The notes beneath the pieces are model-generated. The model was not told the DNA's origin and did no database searches. It saw only the letters and a list, made by a program, of their open reading frames with translations. Below are positions 7,880 to 16,652 of a stretch of DNA of 43,364 nt, one piece after another (the first letter of the stretch is position 1; the number at the start of each line of letters is the position of its first letter). Source of the stretch: Thiotrichales bacterium (GTDB taxonomy: Bacteria > Pseudomonadota > Gammaproteobacteria > Francisellales > CACEW01); the NCBI GenBank assembly GCA_947478525.1, contig CANJVU010000019.1, positions 1 to 43,364 on the forward strand. Reading direction: 5' to 3'. The translations under genes and the position numbers were made by a program.

Positions 7880-8765
7880 TGAGTGCCTCATCCGCCAACG
7901 CTATCGCACCGTATAATCCAGCCAATTGATCTAATTTCGCCAATACAATGGTTTTTTCAATTTCATGTACATTGGTATGGTTGATATACCCTGCCAGCAG
8001 GATTTTGGTTTTATGCTGAATTATCGGCAGCAATTGCTTTTGCTTCATTACGCCGCCGCCCAAAATAATTCGCTGTGGCGAGAGCGTTAGAATATAATTC
8101 GCCATGGCATACGCCAAATAGTCCGACTCAATATCCCAGCCCAAATGTTCAGCGGGTAATTCTGACGAGCTGTGTAAATTCCAACGTTTATTAATGGCAG
8201 GACCAGACGCCAAACCTTCTAGGCAGTTTTTGTGAAATGGACAATTGCCTATAAATGGGTCTTTGACTTTATCTTGCGGAATTAATATATGCCCCATTTC
8301 GGCATGCATGGCGCCGTGCAGCAATTTGCCGTTGACCATTGCGCCACCGCCAATGCCGGTGCCCACAGTTAAATAAATAAAATCGGTTAAGCCTTTTGCG
8401 TGACCCCAGTAGTATTCTCCCAGTGCTGCAGCATTCGCGTCGGTGTCAAAACCAATGGGTAGCTTGAACGCTTTTTTTATTGCGCCGACAAAATTAAAGT
8501 TTTGCCATAATAGTTTTGGGGTGGAGGTGATGTAGCCATAGGTGTCTGATTTTGGATTGGGATCCACCGGTCCAAATGAAGCAATGCCAATGGCAGAAAA
8601 CGGAAACTGTTTTTGCTGTACCTGGAAAAATCCGATCACTTTGGGAATGGTGATGTCTGGGCTTTCGGTGGCAAATTCAACTTGTTCCAAAATCTTGCCG
8701 TGTTGATCGCCAATAGCGCACACAAACTTGGTGCCACCGGCTTCGATACCTGCTAGAAGCGTCAT
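7869..8765 (-). CDS. ROK-family sugar kinase, probable fructokinase
   Basis: This 298-residue cytosolic kinase belongs to the ROK family (repressor, ORF, kinase). The ATP-binding start is LLAGIEAGGTKFVCAIG. The catalytic region is FDTDANAAALGEYYWG, followed by the phosphate loop TVGTGIGGGA. The ROK zinc site is present: H in HAEMGH, then CPFHKNCLEGLASGP with the cysteines and histidine in place. The overall pattern, with IASFGPVDPNP and YGYITSTPK, matches the bacterial fructokinase branch, which phosphorylates fructose to fructose-6-phosphate, more closely than glucokinases. Pgi (25313-27490) would act on that product. There is no DNA-binding domain, so it is not a ROK repressor. It is divergent from gyrA. 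Confidence 0.87.
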   Translation of the reverse strand: MTLLAGIEAGGTKFVCAIGDQHGKILEQVEFATESPDITIPKVIGFFQVQQKQFPFSAIGIASFGPVDPNPKSDTYGYITSTPKLLWQNFNFVGAIKKAFKLPIGFDTDANAAALGEYYWGHAKGLTDFIYLTVGTGIGGGAMVNGKLLHGAMHAEMGHILIPQDKVKDPFIGNCPFHKNCLEGLASGPAINKRWNLHSSSELPAEHLGWDIESDYLAYAMANYILTLSPQRIILGGGVMKQKQLLPIIQHKTKILLAGYINHTNVHEIEKTIVLAKLDQLAGLYGAIALADEALKTK

Positions 8766-8818
8766 AATAATGTTTTCCTAAATCAAGAAATGATACGCGA
8801 ATGATAGCATGGAATTCA

Positions 8819-8847
8819 TTGGTCAACCTAACAGGTTATGGTATACT
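8819..8847 (+). promoter_or_regulatory. Probable gyrA promoter
   Basis: TTGGTC (8819-8824) and TATACT (8842-8847) are separated by exactly 17 bases. They lie 31 bases before the gyrA ATG, in the divergent region with the ROK kinase gene. Confidence 0.65.
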
Positions 8848-8877
8848 TTGCTCCTCTGTTTTCGACCAAGGAACATC

Positions 8878-11550
8878 ATGAACGAAATTGCCCCCATTGC
8901 CATTGAGCATGAGTTAAAACAGTCTTACCTCGATTACGCTATGAGCGTGATTGTCGGTCGTGCTTTGCCAGACGTTCGTGATGGCTTGAAGCCAGTGCAT
9001 CGCCGGGTATTATTTGCGATGCGTGAGCTGGGCAACGACTGGAACAAGGCCTATAAAAAATCGGCGCGTGTGGTGGGGGATGTGATCGGTAAGTACCATC
9101 CACATGGCGACACCGCTGTGTATGACACCATTGTGCGGATGGCCCAACCTTTTTCATTGCGCTATATGCTGGTTGATGGTCAAGGTAACTTCGGTTCCGT
9201 GGATGGGGATTCTCCTGCGGCCATGCGTTACACTGAAGTGCGTATGTCGCGTCTGGCGCATTATTTGTTGACGGATCTGGAAAAAGAAACCGTCGACTTC
9301 GTGCCTAACTATGACGAAACCGAGTGGATCCCTGCAGTATTGCCCACACGGGTGCCTAACTTGTTGGTGAATGGCTCTTCCGGTATTGCGGTCGGTATGG
9401 CCACCAATATTCCGCCGCATAATTTGAATGAAGTGGTTAATGCTTGTTTGGCGCTGATTGACGAACCAACCTTAGAAATCGATGATTTGATTCAATATAT
9501 TCCAGGGCCTGACTTCCCTACCGCCGCAATTATCATGGGTCGTGCTGGCATTATGGAAGCCTATCGCACTGGTCGTGGTCGTGTGCATATTCGTGCCCGT
9601 ACCGAAATTGAAACCAATGAAAAAAATGGCAAAGACAGCATTATCATTCATGAATTGCCTTACCAGGTCAACAAAGCGCGCTTGGTGGAGAAAATCGCTG
9701 AATTGGTGCGCGAAAAGCAAATCGAAGGTATTACTGAGCTGCGCGATGAGTCTGACAAAGACGGCATGCGCGTAGTGATTGAGCTGCGCAAAGGTGAAAT
9801 GACTGATGTGGTGCTTAATAACTTATTTATCCACACGCAAATGCAAGTGGTGTTTGGTATCAACATGGTGGCGCTGGAAGACAATCAGCCAAAATTGATG
9901 AACCTGAAACAAGTATTGCAGGCGTTTATCCGTCATCGTCAAGAAGTGGTGACTCGCCGTACCATTTTTGAATTGCGCAAAGCCCGTGAGCGTGCCCACA
10001 TTTTAGAGGGCTTGAGTATTGCGCTGGCGAACATTGATGAAATGATTGCCATCATTAAGGCATCTTCCAGTCCTGGTATTGCCAAAGAAAAACTGTTGGG
10101 CAAAGACTGGGTGCCGGGTATTGTGAAGGCAATGTTGTCGCGAGTGGAAGACAGCGCTTGTCGTCTTGAAGGCTTGCCGGTGGAATATGGTTTGCATGGT
10201 GAGACCTATAAATTATCGGGTGCGCAAGTTGATGCGATTTTGGAATTGCGTTTGCATCGTTTGACCGGTTTGGAACAAGACAAGATTTTTGCCGAGTATG
10301 AAGAATTATTGAAACAAATCGCATATTTGTTGGCGATTCTGGGCGACGTTAAACGTTTGATGGAAATCATTCGTGGTGAATTGGTAGAGATCAAAGAACA
10401 GTTTGGTGACGCGCGCCGTACTGAAATTACCCATAGCCAACATGATTTCAGCATCGAAGATTTGATTGCGGAAGAAGATATGGTGGTGACCTTGTCGAGC
10501 ACCGGTTATGTAAAAGCACAACCCGTCAGCATGTATCAGGCGCAACATCGCGGTGGTCGCGGTAAAGCGGCTGCTTCGGTGAAAGAAGAAGATTTTATCG
10601 AGCGTTTAGCGGTGTCGAGCACGCATGCGACGATGCTCTGTTTTTCGAGTATGGGTAAAGTGTACTGGAAAAAAGTGTATGAGTTTCCCCAAGCCAGCCG
10701 TACTTCCCGTGGTCGTCCGATTGTTAACTTGTTGCCATTGCAAGAGGGTGAACGCATCACCGCGATGTTGCCGGTGCGCGAATATGATGAGAACCATTTT
10801 GTCTTTATGGCGACTGCCAAAGGCACTGTCAAGAAAACCACGTTGGAACAATTCTCGCGTCCACGTGCTAATGGTATCATCGCCGTTGACCTGGAAGAAG
10901 GCGATCAATTGATTGGTGTGGAATTGACTGATGGTAAAAAAGAAATCATGATGTTCAGTGATGAAGGTAAAGCGGTACGCTTTATCGAAACCGATGTGCG
11001 TCCAATGGGTCGTAACGCTCATGGCGTACGCGGTATCCGCTTGCAAGAAAATCAAAAAGTGATTTCGTTGATTGCTCTGGAAGAAGGGGAGTCGGGTACC
11101 ATTTTAACCGCAACTGAACGCGGTTATGGTAAACGCACCGAAGTGGCTGAATATCGCAAAACCAACCGCGGCGCGCAAGGGGTGACCTCGATCCAAACCA
11201 GCGAACGTAATGGTAATGTGGTTTCTGCGGCATTGGTTAAACCGACCGACGAAGTGTTATTGATTTCCGATGGTGGTACGCTGGTAAGGACCCGCGTTGA
11301 TGAAATTTCCGTGATTGGTCGTAACACCCAAGGCGTGCGGTTGATTCGCTTGGATGAAAAAGAAAAATTGATTGGCGTACAACGCGTGGATGAATTGCCG
11401 GAAGTGGTAGCATCCGAAGACGTACCTGTGGCTGAAGCTACTGAAGTTGGGGTTACCTCTAAGGGCGGCGCTTTCAATGCTGAGAGTGGATCTGCTGCTG
11501 TCAAGGGAGAGGGGGGATCTGAACAAGGAACTGAGCATGACGAAGGTTAA
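8878..11550 (+). CDS. gyrA: DNA gyrase subunit A
   Basis: GyrA carries the DNA breakage-reunion activity of gyrase (A2B2), which introduces negative supercoils. The protein has 890 residues from the ATG at 8878, preceded by AAGGA with suitable spacing; the frame is open to 8809 but this runs through the promoter. The catalytic tyrosine is Y118 in MRYTEVRMS. The quinolone-resistance region reads [10 protein letters not shown]: Thr79 is equivalent to E. coli Ser83, and Asp83 to Asp87. The C-terminal half has the repeated beta-pinwheel blades and a GyrA-box-like QRGGRGK-type segment at [11 protein letters not shown] low-complexity acidic and glycine-rich tail ends the protein. Its 3' end overlaps serC by 14 bases. 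Confidence 0.99.
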   Translation: MNEIAPIAIEHELKQSYLDYAMSVIVGRALPDVRDGLKPVHRRVLFAMRELGNDWNKAYKKSARVVGDVIGKYHPHGDTAVYDTIVRMAQPFSLRYMLVDGQGNFGSVDGDSPAAMRYTEVRMSRLAHYLLTDLEKETVDFVPNYDETEWIPAVLPTRVPNLLVNGSSGIAVGMATNIPPHNLNEVVNACLALIDEPTLEIDDLIQYIPGPDFPTAAIIMGRAGIMEAYRTGRGRVHIRARTEIETNEKNGKDSIIIHELPYQVNKARLVEKIAELVREKQIEGITELRDESDKDGMRVVIELRKGEMTDVVLNNLFIHTQMQVVFGINMVALEDNQPKLMNLKQVLQAFIRHRQEVVTRRTIFELRKARERAHILEGLSIALANIDEMIAIIKASSSPGIAKEKLLGKDWVPGIVKAMLSRVEDSACRLEGLPVEYGLHGETYKLSGAQVDAILELRLHRLTGLEQDKIFAEYEELLKQIAYLLAILGDVKRLMEIIRGELVEIKEQFGDARRTEITHSQHDFSIEDLIAEEDMVVTLSSTGYVKAQPVSMYQAQHRGGRGKAAASVKEEDFIERLAVSSTHATMLCFSSMGKVYWKKVYEFPQASRTSRGRPIVNLLPLQEGERITAMLPVREYDENHFVFMATAKGTVKKTTLEQFSRPRANGIIAVDLEEGDQLIGVELTDGKKEIMMFSDEGKAVRFIETDVRPMGRNAHGVRGIRLQENQKVISLIALEEGESGTILTATERGYGKRTEVAEYRKTNRGAQGVTSIQTSERNGNVVSAALVKPTDEVLLISDGGTLVRTRVDEISVIGRNTQGVRLIRLDEKEKLIGVQRVDELPEVVASEDVPVAEATEVGVTSKGGAFNAESGSAAVKGEGGSEQGTEHDEG

Positions 11551-12607
11551 GTATAATTTCAGCGCTGGCCCCGCCGTTTTGCCTGACAGTGTTTTGCGTC
11601 AAATTCAACAAGATGTGATGGATTGGAAAGGTACCGGCATTTCCATCATCTCATTAAATCATCGCAGTCAAGCGTTTACGGACTTGGCGGCGAAGTTGCA
11701 TCAAGATACGCGCGATATTATGCAAGTGCCTGATAATTATAAAATTCTGTGGATGCAGGGTGGCGCGACGATGCAGTTTTCGGCGATTCCAATGAATCTG
11801 CTCAATGGCAAAACCGAAGCAGATTATGTGACCACCGGAAATTGGTCAGATGAGGCCATTTTAGAAGGCCGCCGTTATTGCAAAGTGAATATTATTGGCG
11901 AAGGCGTTGAAGCCGCAATGGCCAAAAAATGGAAAACCTCACCTAATGCAGCTTATGTGCATTACACCATTAATGAAACCTCCACCGGTATTGAATTGTT
12001 TCATGTGCCTGATACTAATGATGTGCCGCTGGTAGGCGATGCCTGCTCGATGCTGTTTGCTCGCCCATTAGAGATCAGTAAATTCGGTTTGATTTACGCC
12101 GCCGCGCAGAAAAATTTTGGCGTGGCTGGTTTGTCGTGCGTGATCGTGCGCGATGATTTAATTGGCCATGCCATGAAAGAAACGCCCAAACTGTTGGACT
12201 ACAAGCTTGAAGCAGATTCTAAATCAATTTATAACACACCGCCCACTTTTGCCTGGTATGTGGCGTCGTTGATTTTAGATTGGGTTAACGAGCAAGGCGG
12301 TATTCATAAAGTTGCTGAGCTGAATCGTAAAAAAGCGTATCTATTATATGACGTGATTGATCAAGACGATTTTTATCAAAATAATATCCCCGATTTTTGC
12401 CGTTCGCATATGAATATTACCTTTCAATTGCCCTCGCAAGAGTTATTGACAATGTTTTTACAAGAAGCTGAAGCGCTCGGGATGTCAGGGTTGCCAGGCT
12501 ATCGCCGTTATGGGGGTATTCGTGCTAGTTTGTATAGTGCCATGCCGTTGGAAGGTGCGCAGGCGTTGGCAGATTTGATGCGCAGTTTCAGAAAGCATCA
12601 TGGGTAA
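11537..12607 (+). CDS. serC: Phosphoserine aminotransferase
   Basis: SerC is a PLP enzyme that converts 3-phosphohydroxypyruvate and glutamate to phosphoserine. It also serves the DXP-dependent vitamin B6 route where that route exists. The 356-residue protein starts [16 protein letters not shown], the family's characteristic N-terminus. The PLP lysine is in [12 protein letters not shown] at about residue 197, and the end [15 protein letters not shown] carries the substrate-contact arginines. The ATG at 11537 follows AAGGA and lies inside the gyrA 3' end, indicating coupled expression. It overlaps cmk by 8 bases. In E. coli and many relatives aroA lies between serC and cmk; here it is missing. 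Confidence 0.98.
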   Translation: MTKVKYNFSAGPAVLPDSVLRQIQQDVMDWKGTGISIISLNHRSQAFTDLAAKLHQDTRDIMQVPDNYKILWMQGGATMQFSAIPMNLLNGKTEADYVTTGNWSDEAILEGRRYCKVNIIGEGVEAAMAKKWKTSPNAAYVHYTINETSTGIELFHVPDTNDVPLVGDACSMLFARPLEISKFGLIYAAAQKNFGVAGLSCVIVRDDLIGHAMKETPKLLDYKLEADSKSIYNTPPTFAWYVASLILDWVNEQGGIHKVAELNRKKAYLLYDVIDQDDFYQNNIPDFCRSHMNITFQLPSQELLTMFLQEAEALGMSGLPGYRRYGGIRASLYSAMPLEGAQALADLMRSFRKHHG

Positions 12608-13286
12608 AGTGATCACCATCGATGGTCCCAGCGGTGTCGGCAAAGGCACAGTTGGACGTGTGCTGGCTAAAACATTAGGTTGGGGCTGGCTCGACAGTGG
12701 GGCATTGTATCGTTTGACAGCATTGCATGCGCAACAACAACACATCGATTTGAATAATCAAATTGCTGTTGCTAAAATTGCTGAACATTTGCCGGTGACC
12801 TTTGATATTGATCACGGCGATGAACCATTCGTGTTATTGGCGGATCAAGACGTTACGCAAGATATTCGTACGGAAACTTGTGGCAATGCGGCGTCAAAAA
12901 TTGCAGCCTATCCACCCGTGCGTCAAGCATTGCTGCAACGTCAACGTGATTTTTTAACTGAGCGTGGGTTGGTTGCGGATGGGCGTGATATGGGTACGGT
13001 GATTTTCCCTAACGCACCGGTGAAAATATTTTTACAAGCTTCTGCGCAAGTGCGTGCCGAGCGGCGTTTCAAACAGTTGCAGCAACAGAGTACTGCGGTA
13101 AATTTCAACACCATTCTTCAAGAAATCGAAACGCGGGATTTGCGTGATCGTACGCGTGCCATCTCACCATTGATTCCGGCGGCAGATGCGTTAGTGATTG
13201 ATACGTCCGATTTGACGGTTGATCAGGTGTTTCAGCAGATTATGGCAGAAGTTAAAAAAGTGTTTATTAAGGGCGCTGAAAAATAA
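12600..13286 (+). CDS. cmk: Cytidylate kinase
   Basis: Cmk phosphorylates CMP and dCMP with ATP, recycling pyrimidine nucleotides from RNA turnover and lipid synthesis. The protein has 228 residues. The P-loop GPSGVGKGT is at about 8-16. LDSGALYRLTALH gives the CMP-binding segment, VADGRDMGTVIFPNA is the conserved catalytic core, and the lid contains RDLRDRTRAISPL. The start overlaps the serC end by 8 bases, so the two are likely translated from one message. It precedes rpsA, the usual cmk-rpsA order, but rpsA also has its own promoter. Confidence 0.97.
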   Translation: MGKVITIDGPSGVGKGTVGRVLAKTLGWGWLDSGALYRLTALHAQQQHIDLNNQIAVAKIAEHLPVTFDIDHGDEPFVLLADQDVTQDIRTETCGNAASKIAAYPPVRQALLQRQRDFLTERGLVADGRDMGTVIFPNAPVKIFLQASAQVRAERRFKQLQQQSTAVNFNTILQEIETRDLRDRTRAISPLIPAADALVIDTSDLTVDQVFQQIMAEVKKVFIKGAEK

Positions 13287-13322
13287 TAAAGTACCGTTGT
13301 GTCATTCCCGCGAACATATTTA

Positions 13323-13351
13323 TTGCAGCTCACTGCCGTTGATGCTATTAT
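13323..13351 (+). promoter_or_regulatory. Probable rpsA promoter
   Basis: TTGCAG (13323-13328) and TATTAT (13346-13351) are 17 bases apart, in the cmk-rpsA gap. This would give a leader of about 100 bases. Confidence 0.6.
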
Positions 13352-13356
13352 ACGCA

Positions 13357-13405
13357 CCCCTTTGCGGCAATTTTGCGGTAGGGGATACCCCTTGAATAAT
13401 CAAGG
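13357..13405 (+). promoter_or_regulatory. rpsA leader with overlapping alternative hairpins
   Basis: Three hairpins share strands. CCCCT (13357-13361) can pair with AGGGG (13380-13384). The same AGGGG can pair instead with CCCCT (13388-13392) around an ATA loop. CCTTGA (13390-13395) pairs with TCAAGG (13400-13405). Such mutually exclusive structures upstream of rpsA may take part in S1 autoregulation; this is inferred from sequence only. Confidence 0.35.
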
Positions 13406-13458
13406 AATATAAACCACTAACCCGATAGCGTTCTCGCGCTGTCATCTAGGAAAACACT

Positions 13459-15141
13459 ATGAGCGAAAGTTTTGCAAGTTTATTTGAAGAGAGTATCAAA
13501 CACGTCGAAATGCGTCCTGGTTCCATTGTATCCGGTACCATTTTAGCGATCACCAACGATTTCGTATTGGTTGATGCCGGCTTAAAATCAGAAGCAATGA
13601 TTCCGGTTGTCCAATTTAGAAATGATCGTGGTGAAGTCACGGTTCAGGTTGGCGATAAAATCGACGTTGCCTTGGATTCGATGGAAGACAGCACCGGCGA
13701 AACTCGTCTGTCCCGCGAAAAAGCAAAACGCTTTGAATCCTGGAAAAAATTAGAAGTCGCTCATGAGAAAAATGAAGTGATTCAAGGGATTATTATCAAT
13801 AAAGTGAAAGGCGGTTTCACCGTGGATCTGGAAGGCGTACGCGCATTCTTACCAGGCTCATTGGTTGATGTTCGTCCGTTGCGCGATACCGCGTTCTTGG
13901 AGAACAAGCCGATTGACTTGAAACTGATTAAACTCGACATTAAACGCAACAACGTCGTGGTTTCACGTCGTGCCGTGATTGAAGCCAGTAACAGCGCTGA
14001 ACGTAGCGAATTGTTGGGTAATATCCAAGAAGGTCAAACCGTTAAAGGCGTGGTTAAAAACCTCACCGACTACGGTGTGTTTATTGACTTGGGTGGTATC
14101 GATGGTCTGTTGCACATCACCGACATGTCCTGGAAGCGTATTAAACACCCGAGCGAAATGCTCAATGTAGGTGATGAAGTCGACGTTAAAGTATTGAAGT
14201 TTGAGCGTGAGCGTTCGCGCGTGTCCTTGGGCTTGAAACAATTAGGTGATGATCCATGGGTCAGCATCGACGCGCGTTTCCCAATTGGCAAGAAATTGCG
14301 CGGCCAAGTCACCAACGTGGCTGACTACGGTTGCTTCGTTGAGTTGGGTAACGGTATCGAAGGTTTGGTACACGTTTCTGAAATGGATTGGACCAACAAA
14401 AATATCAACCCTAACAAGATTGTTCAAGTAGGACAAGAAGTGGAAGTGGTGGTGTTGGACATCGATGAAGAACGTCGTCGTATTTCCTTGGGTCTCAAAC
14501 AATGTATCGAAAATCCATGGGAAAGATTTGCGAAAACCCGTGAGAAAGGCGATAAAGTTATTGGTAAAATCAAATCGATCACCGACTTTGGTATCTTTAT
14601 CGGTTTGGAAGGCGATATTGATGGCTTGATTCACTTGTCGGATATTTCGTGGGATCGTCCTGGCGAAGAAGCGGTTCGCGACTTCAAAAAGGGTGACGAG
14701 TTAGAAGCGATGGTATTGGGCGTAGATGTTGAGCGTGAGCGTATTTCACTGGGCTTGAAACAACTGGGCACCGATAGCTTCACCAGCTTTGTATCACAAT
14801 ATCCAAAAGGTCATGTGATCAAGGGCACCATTTCGGCATTGGAAGATGGCGGTTTTGTAGTTGATTTGTCGGAAGATGTCAAAGGCTTTATTCGCGGCTC
14901 TGATATATCCCGTGAAGAAGGCGGCGACAATAAAAATCTTAAAGTCGGTGCTGAAATCGAAGCCCAGGTGGTTGGTGTGGATCGCAAGAAACGCTGCATT
15001 AACCTATCCGTAAAGGCGATGGAAGAAAACCAAGAGAAGCAAGCAGCTAAAGACTATCGCAATAAAAGCGAAGCAGTTATTAGCAACCCAACCTTGGGTG
15101 ACTTGCTCAAAGAAAAAATGAACAAAGGTTCAGCTGAGTAA
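13459..15141 (+). CDS. rpsA: 30S ribosomal protein S1
   Basis: S1 binds mRNA leaders on the 30S subunit and helps start translation of structured or weak-Shine-Dalgarno messages. At 560 residues it has the full six-domain gammaproteobacterial form. Six S1 repeats begin at about residues 20, 105, 190, 277, 363 and 450. Repeats 3-5 have the typical [20 protein letters not shown] and [10 protein letters not shown] cores, each ending in (I/V)SLGLKQ. The ATG at 13459 follows AGGA with 8-base spacing. A separate promoter and a structured leader precede it, and a strong terminator follows. ihfB, which follows rpsA in many relatives, is absent. Confidence 0.99.
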   Translation: MSESFASLFEESIKHVEMRPGSIVSGTILAITNDFVLVDAGLKSEAMIPVVQFRNDRGEVTVQVGDKIDVALDSMEDSTGETRLSREKAKRFESWKKLEVAHEKNEVIQGIIINKVKGGFTVDLEGVRAFLPGSLVDVRPLRDTAFLENKPIDLKLIKLDIKRNNVVVSRRAVIEASNSAERSELLGNIQEGQTVKGVVKNLTDYGVFIDLGGIDGLLHITDMSWKRIKHPSEMLNVGDEVDVKVLKFERERSRVSLGLKQLGDDPWVSIDARFPIGKKLRGQVTNVADYGCFVELGNGIEGLVHVSEMDWTNKNINPNKIVQVGQEVEVVVLDIDEERRRISLGLKQCIENPWERFAKTREKGDKVIGKIKSITDFGIFIGLEGDIDGLIHLSDISWDRPGEEAVRDFKKGDELEAMVLGVDVERERISLGLKQLGTDSFTSFVSQYPKGHVIKGTISALEDGGFVVDLSEDVKGFIRGSDISREEGGDNKNLKVGAEIEAQVVGVDRKKRCINLSVKAMEENQEKQAAKDYRNKSEAVISNPTLGDLLKEKMNKGSAE

Positions 15142-15172
15142 TCGTTAGATAACCTTAGTTACATGTTGTACC

Positions 15173-15198
15173 AAAAAGGCCGCGCGAGCGGCCTTTTT
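15173..15198 (+). terminator. Rho-independent terminator of rpsA
   Basis: AAAAAGGCCGC-GCGA-GCGGCCTTTTT is a perfect 11-bp stem with a GNRA-type tetraloop and terminal T-tract, 32 bases after the rpsA stop. The A-tract also makes it bidirectional in principle. Confidence 0.93.
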
Positions 15199-15252
15199 GA
15201 CATCCATCAAAAAGTCGGTAAATAAATTTAGCTTTTTTAATATGCTGTTACC

Positions 15253-15281
15253 TTGACAATAATCATTTCATTATCCATACT
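15253..15281 (+). promoter_or_regulatory. Promoter of the small gene at 15340
   Basis: A consensus TTGACA (15253-15258) and CATACT (15276-15281) are separated by 17 bases. Confidence 0.6.
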
Positions 15282-15339
15282 TGCGGCAAGATCAGGGAAG
15301 TGATCGAATAAAATAACTTAAGATTACGAGGCAAGAAGT

Positions 15340-15591
15340 ATGGGTGATTCTAACCGTTGTGCAACTGAGTCCGCGTCCGCAGGGATTGTGCTACGCTTTA
15401 ATGCCAGCGAAAAACAAATCTATGTGTCGACGACAGATTTTCTAAAGTTGGCGCAGCAAGCCGCCCGTAAAGCCAAAAAATTACCCGAAAACATGTCCAA
15501 TTTGATGACGCATATTCTCAAAGAATTAGAAATGCAAGACATGCAGCTGGTGTTGCAAAAATTTGGTTGTCATCAAGATCCAATGGTATAG
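15340..15591 (+). CDS. Small hypothetical protein, 83 aa
   Basis: I do not recognise this protein. It has a good promoter with a consensus -35 box and a GAGG ribosome-binding site about 9 bases before the ATG, so it is very probably expressed. The product is predicted to be soluble. After about 30 residues of beta-like sequence (GIVLRFNASEKQIYVS) comes a basic, helical stretch with AARKAKK and a second helix MSNLMTHILKELEMQD. It has no cysteine pairs or signal peptide. It lies where ihfB often follows rpsA but does not resemble an HU/IHF protein. Its last 19 bases overlap the 3' end of the converging binding-protein gene. Confidence 0.65.
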   Translation: MGDSNRCATESASAGIVLRFNASEKQIYVSTTDFLKLAQQAARKAKKLPENMSNLMTHILKELEMQDMQLVLQKFGCHQDPMV

Positions 15592-16523
15592 CGACTCAGC
15601 GGAATTGATTGTTGCAGGGTACTGATCTGCACCAAAAATGCATTAAATGCTTGATATTGTTTGGCATTAAATGCGGTGGGGTCAGTCCCAAAGTATGGTA
15701 CAGTCGCCAGCCAGATGGCGTGATTGGTTTTGGTCATTTCAGGGGTTGCTGCCAATGCGCTTTTATAATATTGGCTGGCAATTTTCCAGCTTTGCTCGGG
15801 GTTTGCTGCGAGATAATGTTCGGCTTCGGTAAGTGCGGCAATAAATGCTTTTATGGTTTTTGGATTTAAGTGCCGTGTATTGTCAATCAGTAGCATTTCT
15901 TCATAGGTCGGTACGCCACTTTGTTCGGGTAAAAATACCGTGGGGTGGTAACCCATCTGCTCTAATTCAACCACTTCAACGCTGCGTACCACGTCCGCGG
16001 CAGCATCGATACGATGGGTCAGTAGTGCCTGTACTAAATCCATTTTTACATTGATTAATTTAACGGTTGTTGGGTCAACGCCGTTGTTTTTTAACCATTG
16101 TCGTAAAATTTCTGGGCTGAGTGAGCCGCCAGCCGAATAACCAATGGTTTTGCCAGTAAGGTCTTTTATGGTGTGAATATTAGAGTTAAGGGTGGCAACA
16201 CAGGACATGGGTTTGACCGCTAAACCAGCAATACGAATCAATGGCGCACCGGCGGAAAGCGCTTGAAGTAAACTTAGCTGGTTGGTGATGCCAAATGTGG
16301 CTTGGTTTACTTCGACCAGTTTCATAGGTTCAGTTTCTTCAGTGGGGGTGAGTAGGGTAACTTTCAGGTCATGTTGCGCGAAATAACCTTGGGTTTGTGC
16401 GATTAGCAGGGGTGCTTGGTCTGGGTTTATATACCAGTCAAGCGCCACGGTAATCGGCGTTAAGGTGGTTGCGTGTAGCGTCGAGACAAGCAGCGTAAAA
16501 GTCAATAAAATCAAGCGTTTCAA
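15573..16523 (-). CDS. ABC transporter substrate-binding protein, ThiY/NMT1-like
   Basis: This 316-residue secreted protein has a signal peptide (MKRLILLTFTLLVSTLHA) and the NMT1/THI5-like periplasmic binding fold. The start of the mature part, VALDWYINPDQAPLLIAQ, closely resembles ThiY-type proteins that bind the thiamine pyrimidine precursor. IGYSAGGSLSPEILRQWL is the typical hinge region. Riboflavin or taurine/aliphatic-sulfonate binding are alternatives within the same fold. No ABC permease or ATPase gene lies next to it, so its partner must be elsewhere or lost. I see no TPP riboswitch in the 129-base region before it. It is divergent from the ribonucleotide reductase gene. Confidence 0.8.
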   Translation of the reverse strand: MKRLILLTFTLLVSTLHATTLTPITVALDWYINPDQAPLLIAQTQGYFAQHDLKVTLLTPTEETEPMKLVEVNQATFGITNQLSLLQALSAGAPLIRIAGLAVKPMSCVATLNSNIHTIKDLTGKTIGYSAGGSLSPEILRQWLKNNGVDPTTVKLINVKMDLVQALLTHRIDAAADVVRSVEVVELEQMGYHPTVFLPEQSGVPTYEEMLLIDNTRHLNPKTIKAFIAALTEAEHYLAANPEQSWKIASQYYKSALAATPEMTKTNHAIWLATVPYFGTDPTAFNAKQYQAFNAFLVQISTLQQSIPLSRYTIGS

Positions 16524-16652
16524 AGGGTTGTCTCATTTTTAAAATTTATTTATTATAAAGCGATATTCTCCTCTTGTCAGCAGTCAAATGTTTTGTCAGA
16601 ATGGTCAGGAATACTTTTTCCCAATATGCCTTAAATTAATCTGGAGAGTGGC

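Noticed and set aside
8809..8877. Upstream ATG for a longer GyrA (913 residues)
   Set aside because: This stretch contains the promoter boxes, and the ATG at 8878 has the AAGGA site and the conserved GyrA N-terminus.
14242..14634. Minus-strand frame of 130 codons within rpsA
   Set aside because: It is the antisense of the S1 repeats and has no ribosome-binding site.
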